Source: JAOUEE01 sp051011595 (GTDB taxonomy: Bacteria; Actinomycetota; Acidimicrobiia; Acidimicrobiales; SHLQ01). From it: a stretch of DNA of 18,075 bases. The translations under genes were made by a program, and so were the position numbers. The stretch lies in NCBI GenBank assembly GCA_051011595.1, contig JBPCTQ010000208.1, positions 1-18,075 on the forward strand, in the 5' to 3' direction. Below, in pieces: positions 1 through 8,499 of this stretch; positions within the stretch are counted from its first letter, which is position 1, and each line of letters starts with the position of its first letter. Below the pieces are notes generated by a model. The model ran no database searches, was not told where the DNA came from, and saw only the letters and a program-made list of their open reading frames with translations.

Positions 1-2
1 CC

Positions 3-512
3 CAGGAAGCACGCGACCTGTTGGTCCCCCTCAACGAGCTCAACTCACGGCCTCGTGCCGACGTGGTGCCCAGTGGACCAGTTGACCTCTACGCCACCGT
101 CACCGACGATCGATTTCTGCGATCGCACGACATGCGTCGGGTCACCACCAAGCGCGCCATGCAGCCGGCGTCGATCCGGGCCACGTTCGATTCCTCATCT
201 CGTCTTCGGATCGGTCGCGTCACCAGCGAGGGGGTTCGCGTCTCCTTCCGCTGCAAGCGGTCGGCCCGCTTCACCGTGTTCGCCTGGATCGGTCAACCCC
301 AGGAGGAAGTGGTGTTCCAGGAGAACGATCGGATCGTCGTCAACTGTGTCGGTGGCCGGACGCTCGTGTTCGACGTTCCGTGGCGCGACGACGACTCGGT
401 CGTTCGCAGCAAGTTCGCCACCGCGGTCAATGTGCGGGCCATCAACGGGAAACACACCTTCTGGGGTGGTCCCTGGCAGCAGTCCCAGGGAGGCTGGCGC
501 ACGAGCCGCTGA
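3..512 (+). CDS. Unidentified protein, C-terminal part (5' truncated by window edge)
   Basis: An open frame runs from the window edge to TGA at 510-512, giving 169 visible residues. A TTG at 21-23 is a possible start, but the frame is already open before it with coding-like codons, so the gene most likely begins outside the window. I do not recognise the family. The visible part has no transmembrane segment. It contains an alternating basic/hydrophobic stretch, roughly residues 65-95 (for example RLRIGRVTSEGVRVSFRCKR), that reads like beta strands of a small sandwich domain, and a Trp/Gly-rich tail (FWGGPWQQSQGGW). G or C at third codon positions supports real coding. It is convergent with the acyl-CoA dehydrogenase gene, whose stop lies only 9 bases away, so it is probably unrelated to that pathway. 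Confidence 0.6.
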   Translation, partial: QEARDLLVPLNELNSRPRADVVPSGPVDLYATVTDDRFLRSHDMRRVTTKRAMQPASIRATFDSSSRLRIGRVTSEGVRVSFRCKRSARFTVFAWIGQPQEEVVFQENDRIVVNCVGGRTLVFDVPWRDDDSVVRSKFATAVNVRAINGKHTFWGGPWQQSQGGWRTSR

Positions 513-521
513 TCACGCGCC

Positions 522-2672
522 TCACGGGTCGCGCGGCAAGCCCAGCAGTCGCTCCCCGATCACATTGCGCTGGATCTCGCTGGTACCGCCGGCGATGGTG
601 AGGCAGCGGTTCCACAAGAAGGCGTGGATCCATCCGGCGGCGGCGCCATCGTTGACGACGCCCGCGGCACCCAGCAGCTCGACCGCGACCTCCTGGGTGC
701 GCTGATCGTGGATCACGCCCAACAGCTTGACCACACTGGCCTCGGGTCCGGCATCGGCACCGTTGAGCGCCCGCAGGGTCATGCGGGTGCGCATGGCGCC
801 CAGGGCCAGCTCGGTGGCGGCCAAGTCCCCCAGATCGTCGATCACGAACGGCGATGGTGTGGGTCCCGCCAGCGCCATCAGGGGGCGTAGGCCGGCACCT
901 ACGGACGCGCCCGATCCCATCGAGACCCGCTCGTTGGCCAGTGTGGTCCGCCCGGCCCGCCAGCCGTCGTTCACCTCACCGATCACACAGTCGTCGGGCA
1001 CGAAGACGTCGTCGAAGAAGACCTCGTTGAACCAGGCATCGCCGGTGAGCTCACGAAGCGGGCGGATATCGATACCGGGGCTGGCCATGTCGACGAAGAA
1101 GCAGGTGATCCCATCGTGTTTCGGCGCGTCGGGGTTGGTGCGGGCCAGACAGATCCCCCACTGGGCGGTGTGGGCCATGGAGGTCCACACCTTCTGGCCG
1201 GTGAGCAACCAGCCACCATCACCCCGCTCGGCCCGGGTCCGCAGCGAGGCCAGATCGGAGCCGGCTTCGGGTTCGCTGAACAGCTGGCACCAGGTGATCT
1301 CGCCTCGCATCGACGGCCCCACCCAGCGATGCTTCTGTTCGTCGGTGCCGTGTTCGATGACCGTCGGCAGCGCCCACGCCGCCACCTGCAGGTGGCGACG
1401 GCCGATGCCGGCGGCGCGGAACTCCTGGTCGACCACCAGCTGTTCGACCGGATCCGCGTCACGTCCGTACGGCGCCGGCCAATGCGGAACCAGGTAGCCG
1501 TCGGCGACGATGACGTCGTTCCACTCCCGTTTGGGGCGCTCGACCAACGACTCGACCCATACCCGCAGGTCGGCCCGCACCTGATCGGCTTCGGCCGGCA
1601 GCTCCACGGGTAGGTCGCGGGACACGCCGTCGGCCACCGCGGCGGTCAGCATCGGCCGCCAGTGGTGGGCATCGGGCAGCAGGCTGCGGGTGGCCATCAC
1701 CCGTCGGAGGAACAGATGGGCATCGTGTTCCCACGTGAAACCGATGCCACCGTGCAGCTGCACACAGTCCTTGGCGATGCGATAGGCCGCGTCGGGCGCC
1801 AGCGCCGCGGCCGCAGCGATGGCCAGTTGCTCCTCGTCGGCCGACCCGCCGCGGCAGGCGTCCCACACCGCGGCCCGGCTCAACTCGAGGTCGGCCAGCA
1901 TGTCGGCGCATCGATGTTTGACGGCCTGGAACTGGCCGATCGGGCGACCGAACTGCACCCGTTCGGTGGCATACCGTGCGGTCTCGCCCACACACCACGA
2001 CGCGGCACCCACGGCTTCGGCGCTCAGCAGCAGGGCGATGATCTCGTCGGCGGGGCCGCTGCCCAACCAGCGAGCAGCGTCGACCTCGGCGCCTTCGACG
2101 GCAACCGTCGCCACCGGTCGGGTGAGATCGACGCTGGTGACCGGGGCAGCCGAGACCTGGGCGGCCTCCAAGATCACCCATTCGACCGCGCCGTCCGGCC
2201 CGGCCACCGGGGCCACGATGAGGTCGACCCGAGCGCCCAGGATCACCGCCTCGAGCGGTCCGCTGACCACGTTCCCGTCGCGTGTGAGGGGCTGGGCGCC
2301 GACCGCAACCGTGCCCGTGCTGGATCCATCGGCCAGACCGGGCAGGTCCGGATGACCGTCGCCGCCGAGGCGGTGCACGACCGCCGACGCGATCATGGTG
2401 GGTGACCCTCGACCCGGCGCACAGGCCCGGCCCAGCTCTTCGATGACCACGGCCGCTTCGGCGAGACCGAACCCCGACCCGCCCGCTGACTCGGGCAGAT
2501 GCAAGGCCAACCATCCCAGCTGGGCCAGCTCGGCGAACGGGCCGGTGAGGGCGTCGTCGCCCTCCTCGGCATCGGCCACGGCGCGCGCAGTGTCCACCAA
2601 GCCTCGATCCGAGGCGAACCGGGCCACCGCCTGAGCAAGAGCCAGATGATCGTCGGTGACGGCGAGGCTCAC
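522..2672 (-). CDS. Fused double acyl-CoA dehydrogenase (FadE34-like)
   Basis: This 716-residue protein is two acyl-CoA dehydrogenase modules in one chain, about twice the usual 380-400 residues. The N-terminal half (about 1-345) keeps the R-x-FGRPIGQFQAVKHR and LHGGIGFTWEHD motifs but lacks the usual FSEP-x-AGSD flavin loop. The C-terminal half (about 350-716) has FSEPEAGSD, TGQKVWTS and IAGGTSEIQRN. Gly replaces the catalytic Glu of the MCAD-type EGT motif; E581 in NERVSMG sits where isovaleryl-CoA dehydrogenase carries its base. In mycobacterial steroid side-chain catabolism, paired FadE subunits form heterotetramers and FadE34 is the fused form. By analogy, this enzyme would oxidise a bulky or branched acyl-CoA with FAD. 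I chose GTG at 2672 because it overlaps the upstream ligase stop as GTGA; an upstream extension to 2714 would overlap the ligase by 46 bases. The substrate is inferred. Confidence 0.9.
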   Translation of the reverse strand: MSLAVTDDHLALAQAVARFASDRGLVDTARAVADAEEGDDALTGPFAELAQLGWLALHLPESAGGSGFGLAEAAVVIEELGRACAPGRGSPTMIASAVVHRLGGDGHPDLPGLADGSSTGTVAVGAQPLTRDGNVVSGPLEAVILGARVDLIVAPVAGPDGAVEWVILEAAQVSAAPVTSVDLTRPVATVAVEGAEVDAARWLGSGPADEIIALLLSAEAVGAASWCVGETARYATERVQFGRPIGQFQAVKHRCADMLADLELSRAAVWDACRGGSADEEQLAIAAAAALAPDAAYRIAKDCVQLHGGIGFTWEHDAHLFLRRVMATRSLLPDAHHWRPMLTAAVADGVSRDLPVELPAEADQVRADLRVWVESLVERPKREWNDVIVADGYLVPHWPAPYGRDADPVEQLVVDQEFRAAGIGRRHLQVAAWALPTVIEHGTDEQKHRWVGPSMRGEITWCQLFSEPEAGSDLASLRTRAERGDGGWLLTGQKVWTSMAHTAQWGICLARTNPDAPKHDGITCFFVDMASPGIDIRPLRELTGDAWFNEVFFDDVFVPDDCVIGEVNDGWRAGRTTLANERVSMGSGASVGAGLRPLMALAGPTPSPFVIDDLGDLAATELALGAMRTRMTLRALNGADAGPEASVVKLLGVIHDQRTQEVAVELLGAAGVVNDGAAAGWIHAFLWNRCLTIAGGTSEIQRNVIGERLLGLPRDP

Positions 2673-4276
2673 GATGTGGTCACCTCCCCACCCTCGGCCG
2701 CCGCTCGAGCCCACGCATAGTCGGGTTTGCCGGTGACCTTGCGCTGCACGTCGTCGACGAACACGATCCGGCGGGGCACTTTGTAGCCGGCGAGATCGTC
2801 GCGGCAGCGGGAGTCGAGCTCGTCGACCGATGGTGGCCGGTGGCCGTCACGTACCGAGACGACCGCCGCCACCTGTTGGCCGAACCGTTCGTCGGGCACG
2901 CCCACCACCAATGCGTCGAACACGGCTGGATGGGCCTTGATGGTCGCTTCGACCTCTTCGGGGAACACCTTCTCGCCGCCCGTGTTGATGACGCCGGAGC
3001 CACGCCCGAACACGGTGACCGTGCCATCGGCCTCGACGGTGGCCAGATCGCCGGGTACCGAATAACGCACTCCGTCGATCACCGGGAAGGTCTCGGCCGT
3101 CTTGGCCGCATCGTTCCAGTAGCCGAGGGGAATCCAACCTCTGCGGGCCAACTTGCCGGTGATGCCGCTCCCGGGTTGGACCGGTGCGCCTTCGTCGTCG
3201 ATGACCACGGTGGTGCTGTCGCCGACGAGCTGGAGCGGACCGGAGCCATCCGGGTTGCGTTTGATGCGCCCCTGTCCGCCGGTCTCGGAGGCGCCGAAGC
3301 GATCGCTCACGCGCACACCGGGGAGCGATGACTCGAGTGCGCCCTTCACGGCCGGCGACAGAATGGCACCCGACGACGAGATGAGCTGGAGGTCGGACAG
3401 GTCGTACTGGTCGCCGGACCGGGTCAGCTCGTCGGCCAACGGTCGGCCGACGGCATCACCGATGATCATGATGAACTGAGCCCGCTCGGCCGCGGCGAAC
3501 CGCAACGCCGACGCTGCGTCGAAACGACGATCGACCGACAGCAGACACGTTCCGCCGATGAGCAACGCAGTGAGCGCGGCCCACTGCGCGCCGCCGTGGA
3601 TGAGTGGACACAGCGGCAGCCGGCGATCGACCCCGGTGCCGGTGCGTACGAACCGACCGATGTCGTCGGGGTCGTCCAATGGGGCCAGGCCCTGCCGCGG
3701 TGCTCCCTGGCCCCCTAGAGCCCCGAAGAAGAGGTCCTCGTGGCGCCACATCACACCCTTGGGATGGCCGGTGGTGCCACCGGTGTACAGCAGGTAGAGA
3801 TCGTCGCCAGAGCGCGCCCCGACGGCAGGCGGATCCTCGGATGCAGCCCCCACCGCCGCTTCGTAGTCGTCGCACACCGCCAGCCGGGGCAGGTCGGGCA
3901 CGGCTCGCGCCACGCGATCGACCAGGGTCTGATCGGTGATGACCGCCTTCACTTCGGCGTCGTCGAAGACGTAGGCGATCTCGGCCGCCGTGTACCGGAA
4001 GTTGGCGTTCACGGGAACGGCCCGCAGCTTGAACGCGGCGAGCGTCGCCTCGAGGAACTCCGCCCCGTTGAACAGATGGACACCGACGTGGTCGCCGGGG
4101 CCGATCCCCCACTGCTGGAGGTGATTGGCCACCCGGTTGGCCCGCCGATCGAGTTCGGCGTAGGTGAGTCGCCGCGTCGGGACACCCGCTCCCCCGGTGA
4201 CGACGGCGTCGGTGTCGGCGATGGCCTCGGCTGCGCCCTCGAACAGGTCGGCCAAGTTGAACGATCGAGCGGTCAC
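2669..4276 (-). CDS. AMP-forming fatty-acyl/steroid-type CoA ligase (FadD19-like)
   Basis: This 535-residue ANL-superfamily enzyme would convert a carboxylic acid, ATP and CoA to acyl-CoA, AMP and PPi through an acyl-adenylate. The P-loop motif LYTGGTTGHPKGVMW lies at about 163-177. Further on are SDRFGASETGG (adenine/acyl pocket), PGDLATVEADG and the hinge region GRGSGVINTGGEKVFPEEVE. The C-terminal catalytic Lys is K517 in VTGKPDYAWA. The MWR motif after the P-loop and the INTGGEKVFPEEVE motif are typical of FadD19/FadD17-type actinobacterial ligases for steroid side chains or long acyl chains. It starts with GTG at 4276-4274, with no Shine-Dalgarno; a TACCGT hexamer lies 8 bases upstream, suggesting a leaderless transcript. 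Its stop overlaps the start of the fused acyl-CoA dehydrogenase, so the two are translated together and probably act in sequence. It is divergent from the plus-strand cluster. Confidence 0.9.
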   Translation of the reverse strand: MTARSFNLADLFEGAAEAIADTDAVVTGGAGVPTRRLTYAELDRRANRVANHLQQWGIGPGDHVGVHLFNGAEFLEATLAAFKLRAVPVNANFRYTAAEIAYVFDDAEVKAVITDQTLVDRVARAVPDLPRLAVCDDYEAAVGAASEDPPAVGARSGDDLYLLYTGGTTGHPKGVMWRHEDLFFGALGGQGAPRQGLAPLDDPDDIGRFVRTGTGVDRRLPLCPLIHGGAQWAALTALLIGGTCLLSVDRRFDAASALRFAAAERAQFIMIIGDAVGRPLADELTRSGDQYDLSDLQLISSSGAILSPAVKGALESSLPGVRVSDRFGASETGGQGRIKRNPDGSGPLQLVGDSTTVVIDDEGAPVQPGSGITGKLARRGWIPLGYWNDAAKTAETFPVIDGVRYSVPGDLATVEADGTVTVFGRGSGVINTGGEKVFPEEVEATIKAHPAVFDALVVGVPDERFGQQVAAVVSVRDGHRPPSVDELDSRCRDDLAGYKVPRRIVFVDDVQRKVTGKPDYAWARAAAEGGEVTTS

Positions 4277-4284
4277 AACGGCTC

Positions 4285-4290
4285 ACGGTA
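4285..4290 (-). promoter_or_regulatory. Probable -10 element (TACCGT) of the FadD-like/fused ACAD operon
   Basis: On the minus strand TACCGT is followed by 8 bases and then the GTG start at 4276. It matches the actinobacterial TAnnnT -10 consensus. The spacing puts transcription start at or next to the start codon, consistent with leaderless mRNA. No convincing -35 is visible. Confidence 0.4.
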
Positions 4291-4383
4291 GCGCTGGCCT
4301 CCCGACGCTTCGAACACGATTCGGGCGTTTTGGTCGGCGAACCGTCGCTGGCCGTATCGTCGTCGGCGACCGCACCCGTTGCC

Positions 4384-4388
4384 AGGAG
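4384..4388 (+). promoter_or_regulatory. Shine-Dalgarno AGGAG fixing the ACAD start
   Basis: AGGAG lies 4 bases before ATG 4393. It supports that start over the in-frame GTG at 4330, which would add 21 residues unlike an acyl-CoA dehydrogenase N-terminus. Confidence 0.6.
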
Positions 4389-4392
4389 CACC

Positions 4393-5553
4393 ATGACCGC
4401 CGATCAAGAACTCGCCGACGAGATCGTCGCCACCGTGCGCCAGTGGGTCGATCGCGAGGTGGTGCCCAACGCCAGCGATCTGGAACACGCCGACGAATTC
4501 CCCGACGCCATGTTCGAGCAGATGTGCGAGTTCGGATTGTTCGGCGCCACCATCAGCCCCGACTACGGCGGACTGGGCCTCGACGTCAGCACCTATGCCC
4601 GGCTCATCGAAGAGCTGGCTCGGGGTTGGATGTCGCTGGCCGGCATCCTCAACACCCACAAGATCGGTGCCACCATGATCGAGCGCTACGGCACCGACGA
4701 TCAGCGCCGGCACTACCTGCCCCAGATGGTCGACGGCCACTTCCGGGCCGCGTTCTCGTTGTCCGAGCCCGACGCCGGCTCCGACACCCGCTCGCTGCGC
4801 TGCCGGGCGGTGGCCGATGGCGACGAGTACGTCATCAACGGCACCAAGATGTGGGTCACCAACGGCGTGCGGGCATCACTGGTGATGCTGCTGGCCCGAA
4901 CCCCCGACCATCGCATCACCTGCTTCCTGGTCGAGAAGGAGCCGGGCTCGACCAGCCACGGCGGCATCTCGGTCAGTCGCACCATTCCCAAGCTGGGCTA
5001 CAAGGGCGTCGAGACCGTCGAGATGTCCTACGTCGATCACCGGGTCCCGGCATCGTCGATCCTGGGCGGCGACGACGGCATCGGTCAGGGGTTGGGGTAC
5101 GCCTTGTCGGCGCTCGAGCTGGGTCGGATCAACATCGCCGCCCGGGCGGTCGGGGTGGGCCAGGCTGCCTTCGAGGCGGCCATGCGCTACGCGCAGGAAC
5201 GCGAAACGTTCGGGCAACCGATCGTCGGGCACCAGGCCATTGCCTTCAAGCTGTCGGAGATGGCCACCAAGCTCCAGGCCGCTCGGTTGATGACCTACGA
5301 CGCCGCCCGTCGGTACGATTCGGGCGAACGGGCCGACATGGAGGCGGGAATGGCCAAACTGTTCGCATCCGAAGCCGCCTTCGAGATCGCAACCGATGCC
5401 ATGCGTATCCACGGTGGCAACGGGTACACGCAGGAATACCCGGTGGAGCGCTACTTCCGCGACACCCCGCTGATGATCATCGGCGAGGGCACCAGCGAGA
5501 TCCAGAAGATGGTGATCGCCCGCAAGCTGCTCGAGCGCTACCCGGCCACCTGA
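4393..5553 (+). CDS. Acyl-CoA dehydrogenase
   Basis: This is a standard-length (386 residue) FAD-dependent acyl-CoA dehydrogenase that introduces an alpha,beta double bond and passes electrons to electron-transfer flavoprotein. Visible motifs run in order: an N-terminal helical domain, GLFGATISPDYGGLG, FSLSEPDAGSDTRS (flavin/substrate loop), NGTKMWVTNG, RETFGQPIVGHQAIAFKL, MRIHGGNGYTQEYPVERYFRD and GEGTSEIQKMVIARKLL. The catalytic Glu is present as E365 in the GEGTSEIQ motif, so this is a canonical enzyme of the short/medium-chain or glutaryl/butyryl type, unlike the fused ACAD on the other strand. It is first in the plus-strand run, and the next gene starts 10 bases after its stop. The exact chain length or substrate cannot be read from the sequence. 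Confidence 0.93.
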   Translation: MTADQELADEIVATVRQWVDREVVPNASDLEHADEFPDAMFEQMCEFGLFGATISPDYGGLGLDVSTYARLIEELARGWMSLAGILNTHKIGATMIERYGTDDQRRHYLPQMVDGHFRAAFSLSEPDAGSDTRSLRCRAVADGDEYVINGTKMWVTNGVRASLVMLLARTPDHRITCFLVEKEPGSTSHGGISVSRTIPKLGYKGVETVEMSYVDHRVPASSILGGDDGIGQGLGYALSALELGRINIAARAVGVGQAAFEAAMRYAQERETFGQPIVGHQAIAFKLSEMATKLQAARLMTYDAARRYDSGERADMEAGMAKLFASEAAFEIATDAMRIHGGNGYTQEYPVERYFRDTPLMIIGEGTSEIQKMVIARKLLERYPAT

Positions 5554-5563
5554 GTCACACGAG

Positions 5564-7024
5564 ATGATCGGCCCACAACACTTCGAGGCACTGTTCGCCC
5601 CTCGGGGCGTCGTGGTGGCGGGCGCGGCCAGTCATCCGGGCAAGTTCGGGTTCTCGGCCTTCCACAACATCAGGGCCAACGGCTACGCCGGTTCGTTGTA
5701 CGGCACCAACCTCGACGCCGAACCAGTGCTCGGCGAGGTCACCTACACCGACATCTCCTCGCTCCCCGACGACGACCTCGATCTGGTCGTGTTGTGTGTA
5801 CCCGGGCGGGCTACTGAAGCGCTGCTGCGCCAGGCCGCCGACCGAGGTATCCGCGCCGCGTTCTCAGCCGCGGCCGGCTACGCCGAATCGGGACCCGATG
5901 GCCGGCGGGCCCAGGACGAGCTGGTCGAGTTGGCCGACGAGCTCGACATGCTGCTGGTCGGCCCGAACGGCCAGGGGCTCATCTCCACCCCATCGAACCT
6001 GTGCGCCCAGATCGTGGCCCCATACCCACCGGCCGGCTCCATCGGTATCGCCAGCCAATCGGGGGGTTTGGTCTCGGCGTTCGGCAACTGGGCCCGACTC
6101 TCGGGAACGGGTGTCAGTCGCGCCGTCTCGGCCGGCAACTCGGCCCAGGTCGGGGTGATCGACTTCCTCGAGTACTACGCCACCGATCCCGCCACCGATG
6201 TGGGGTTGGTGTACCTCGAGGACATCTCCGATGACCGCCTGTTCGATCGGCTGGCCGACGTGAGTCGGCGTATGCCGGTGGTGGCCCTGCGAGGCGGTGC
6301 CACCGGCCCGGTCGAGCGCGCCATCGATGCTCACACCGGAGCACGATCCGGCACGGTCGCCGAACCCGACCGAGCCCTTGCCGAGGCCGGTGTCGCTGTG
6401 GCCCGGTCGGTGCCGGAGGCATTCCGGCTGGCGGCCACCTTCGCCACCCAGCCGTTGCCCAAAGGGCCCCGCACGGTGGTGTTCGGCACGGCTGGCGGCT
6501 GGGGGGTGCTCACCGCCGACGCAGTGGTGACCAGCGGCCTCGAACTGGCCGAACTGCCCGACGACCTGGTCGCGGAGGTCGACGCCCGCGTGCCGCCCCG
6601 CTGGAGCCGCGGCAACCCGATCGATCTCGCCGGCGGCGAGACCCGCGACACCGTGCCCGAGCTGTTGCCGCTGCTGGCCGGCCACGACGCCGTCGACGCG
6701 ATCGTGTACCTGGGGCTGGGCATCCAGTCGAACCAGGCCGAGCTGCTACGGGGTGGTGGGTATGCGGAATCCCACGGCCTCGAACGCATCATCACCTACC
6801 ACGAGCGCCAGGACAGTCGCTTCGCCCGAGCTGCTCACGACGCATCCGAGGCGTCCGGCAAACCGGTGCTCACCAGCACCGAGCTGGCCCTGACCATGCC
6901 CCACAACGCCGGCCCGACCGAGGTACGAGCCAGCGGACGTTTCTGTCACTCCTCGGGCGACGAAGCGGTGTCGGCGCTCGCTGCGCTCTGGCGCTACGCC
7001 CAGTGGTGCCAGGTCCAGCAGTGA
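5564..7024 (+). CDS. NDP-forming acyl-CoA synthetase, alpha-subunit-type protein (no ATP-grasp half)
   Basis: This 486-residue protein has the three domains of the alpha subunit of ADP-forming acetyl/acyl-CoA synthetases. They are an N-terminal CoA-binding Rossmann domain (about 1-130, VVVAGAASHPGKFGFSAFHN), a first ligase-CoA domain (about 145-285, VGPNGQG, SIGIASQSGGLV, SAGNSAQVGVIDFLEYYA) and a second (about 300-470). H257 in AIDAHTGARSG sits at the phosphorylated histidine of the archaeal alpha subunit. The length matches separate archaeal alpha subunits (about 460 residues). The ATP-grasp beta part, needed to charge that histidine, is absent from the chain and from the window. It may have a distant partner or may serve as an acyl-CoA-binding or transfer protein. 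The C-terminus (about 400-486) is less familiar. Its stop overlaps the start of the AMP-forming ligase (GTGA), implying a joint role in CoA-thioester formation. Confidence 0.8.
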   Translation: MIGPQHFEALFAPRGVVVAGAASHPGKFGFSAFHNIRANGYAGSLYGTNLDAEPVLGEVTYTDISSLPDDDLDLVVLCVPGRATEALLRQAADRGIRAAFSAAAGYAESGPDGRRAQDELVELADELDMLLVGPNGQGLISTPSNLCAQIVAPYPPAGSIGIASQSGGLVSAFGNWARLSGTGVSRAVSAGNSAQVGVIDFLEYYATDPATDVGLVYLEDISDDRLFDRLADVSRRMPVVALRGGATGPVERAIDAHTGARSGTVAEPDRALAEAGVAVARSVPEAFRLAATFATQPLPKGPRTVVFGTAGGWGVLTADAVVTSGLELAELPDDLVAEVDARVPPRWSRGNPIDLAGGETRDTVPELLPLLAGHDAVDAIVYLGLGIQSNQAELLRGGGYAESHGLERIITYHERQDSRFARAAHDASEASGKPVLTSTELALTMPHNAGPTEVRASGRFCHSSGDEAVSALAALWRYAQWCQVQQ

Positions 7025-8433
7025 ACCTCGACGAGCTCCCCAGACCGGCGCCGCCGGACGCCTTGGCCCTGGCGACGAGTGAACAGTCCCTGTCGATGGC
7101 GGAGCTGGAGGATCGTGTCGCCTCGGTGGCCGGGGGGCTGGCCGCCCAGGGTGTCACTACGGGAACACCGGTGGTGTTCCAGATCGGCATCGACCCCGAA
7201 GCGGTAGTGCTCTACCGCGCCTGCTGGCGGCTGGGCGCGGTGGCCGTACCCGTGCACCATCTGGCCGGTGACGCCGTGCTGGCGCCGATGCTGGAGCAAC
7301 TGGCCGCCGGACGACCGCCATTGCTCGTGGCCGCGCCGCAAACCGCGCTGGCCGAACATCCCGAGGCCGTGTCGGCGGCCGCGCTCGATGGGCCTCGAGT
7401 GGGCCCCGGCTCGCCGACGAACGACACCGACCGGGCCCTGGTGATGTTCACGTCGGGTTCGAGTGGTGTGCCCAAAGGTGTGGTGCACACCCACGGGGCG
7501 TTGATGTACAAGGCTCTCCAAGTCGTCGACCTGCACCAACTCGGCACCGATGACGCCGTGTTGATGCCGGCCCCTCTGGCCCATGTGTCCGGCCTGCTGC
7601 ACGGCGTGTTGTGTCCGGCCGCCGGCGGATACCCGGTGGTGCTGATGCAACGATGGGATCCGGCGTCGGCCCTCGACCTCATCGAGCGCCACGGCGTGTC
7701 CTACATGGTCGGGCCGCCCACCTTCTTTCTCGGCCTCATGGACGCCCCCGAGTTCGCACCCGAGCGGGTGGCCAGCCTGCGGTTGTTGTCGGTGGGGGGC
7801 ACCAACATCACCACCACGTTCGTCGATCGGGCCGAGGCACAGTTGGGGTGCATCGTGAAGCGGGCCTACGGCTCCACCGAAGCGCCCACTGTGACGAGCA
7901 GCCGCAACGACGACACACCCCATCACCGCACGCGGTGCGACGGCAGAACCCACGGCGACTCGCAGCTGCGTATCGATGCCGAGACCGGGGAGATCTGCAT
8001 CCGCGGCCCCGAGGTCACCCGCGGGTATCTCGATCCCGACCACGACGAAGGGGTCTTCGTCGACGGCTGGTTCCACAGCGGCGACATCGGTGCGGTCGAC
8101 GACGAGGGCTGGCTCACGGTGAAGGGGCGACTGAGCGCCACCATCATCCGCGGCGGCGAGAACATCGACGTGGCAGCCGTGGAGAACATGCTCGAAGCCC
8201 ATGCCGACGTCACGGCTGCGGTAGTGGTGGGTGAACCCGACGAACGGTTGGGTGAACGAGTGGTCGCCTTCGTCATCACGTCGGCACCGTTCGATGTGGA
8301 CCGATGCCGTCAGTGGTTTCAGACCCAGGGCGCGGCTCGGTTCACCTGTCCCGAGCGCATCGAACTGGTCGACGACTTCCCGTTGCTGCCGGCCGGCAAA
8401 CCCGATCGGCGAGCGCTGGCTGCTCGGCTGTGA
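7021..8433 (+). CDS. AMP-forming acyl-CoA ligase (class I adenylate-forming)
   Basis: This 470-residue member of the ANL superfamily would activate a carboxylate to its CoA thioester. Motifs are the P-loop MFTSGSSGVPKGVVHTHG (about 143-160), MPAPLAHVSG, VKRAYGSTEAPTVTSS (acyl/adenine pocket), GEICIRGPEVTRGYLD, GWFHSGDIGAVDDEGWL (ribose-binding Asp), GRLSATIIRGGENID (hinge) and the catalytic Lys K460 in LLPAGKPDRRAL. The closest style is the cyclohexanecarboxylate/long-chain FadD type. It is shorter than usual (about 500-550), mainly at the N-terminus, where only about 140 residues precede the P-loop. I chose GTG at 7021 because it overlaps the previous stop as GTGA; two in-frame GTGs at 7003 and 7006 would add 5-6 residues. 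The window thus has two AMP-forming ligases of different subfamilies, probably acting on different intermediates. Confidence 0.9.
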   Translation: MNLDELPRPAPPDALALATSEQSLSMAELEDRVASVAGGLAAQGVTTGTPVVFQIGIDPEAVVLYRACWRLGAVAVPVHHLAGDAVLAPMLEQLAAGRPPLLVAAPQTALAEHPEAVSAAALDGPRVGPGSPTNDTDRALVMFTSGSSGVPKGVVHTHGALMYKALQVVDLHQLGTDDAVLMPAPLAHVSGLLHGVLCPAAGGYPVVLMQRWDPASALDLIERHGVSYMVGPPTFFLGLMDAPEFAPERVASLRLLSVGGTNITTTFVDRAEAQLGCIVKRAYGSTEAPTVTSSRNDDTPHHRTRCDGRTHGDSQLRIDAETGEICIRGPEVTRGYLDPDHDEGVFVDGWFHSGDIGAVDDEGWLTVKGRLSATIIRGGENIDVAAVENMLEAHADVTAAVVVGEPDERLGERVVAFVITSAPFDVDRCRQWFQTQGAARFTCPERIELVDDFPLLPAGKPDRRALAARL

Positions 8434-8442
8434 CCCGCTCCC

Positions 8443-8472
8443 TTGGGCCCGCCGGAGCAGCCCCACTACGGT
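8443..8472 (+). promoter_or_regulatory. Possible internal promoter before the amidohydrolase
   Basis: In the only sizeable gap of the run (66 bases), TTGGGC at 8443-8448 and TACGGT at 8467-8472 are separated by 18 bases. This is a plausible sigma-70-type pair, placing transcription start about 20 bases before the ATG. Such pairs occur by chance in GC-rich DNA. Confidence 0.25.
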
Positions 8473-8487
8473 GAGGTCATCTCCGAT

Positions 8488-8493
8488 GGGGGG
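8488..8493 (+). promoter_or_regulatory. G-rich ribosome binding site of the amidohydrolase
   Basis: A run of six G ends 6 bases before ATG 8500, at Shine-Dalgarno spacing. It favours ATG 8500 over the in-frame TTG at 8443. Confidence 0.4.
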
Positions 8494-8499
8494 TTCACC

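Larger units (their letters stand above)
4277..4392. other. Divergent intergenic promoter region
   Basis: This 116-base gap separates the minus-strand ligase operon from the six-gene plus-strand run, so any shared regulator would bind here. Minus-strand transcription can use TACCGT at 4285-4290. For the plus strand, TATCGT at 4355-4360 with TTGGTC at 4330-4335 is a weak candidate because the 19-base spacer is long. The only inverted repeat I see is small: CGAA/TTCG arms separated by 5 bases within 4311-4323. I see no KstR-like operator. Confidence 0.4.

Noticed and set aside
4311..4323. Possible regulator operator in the divergent promoter region
   Set aside because: The inverted arms are only four bases (CGAA/TTCG) and do not resemble a KstR or other TetR-type site.
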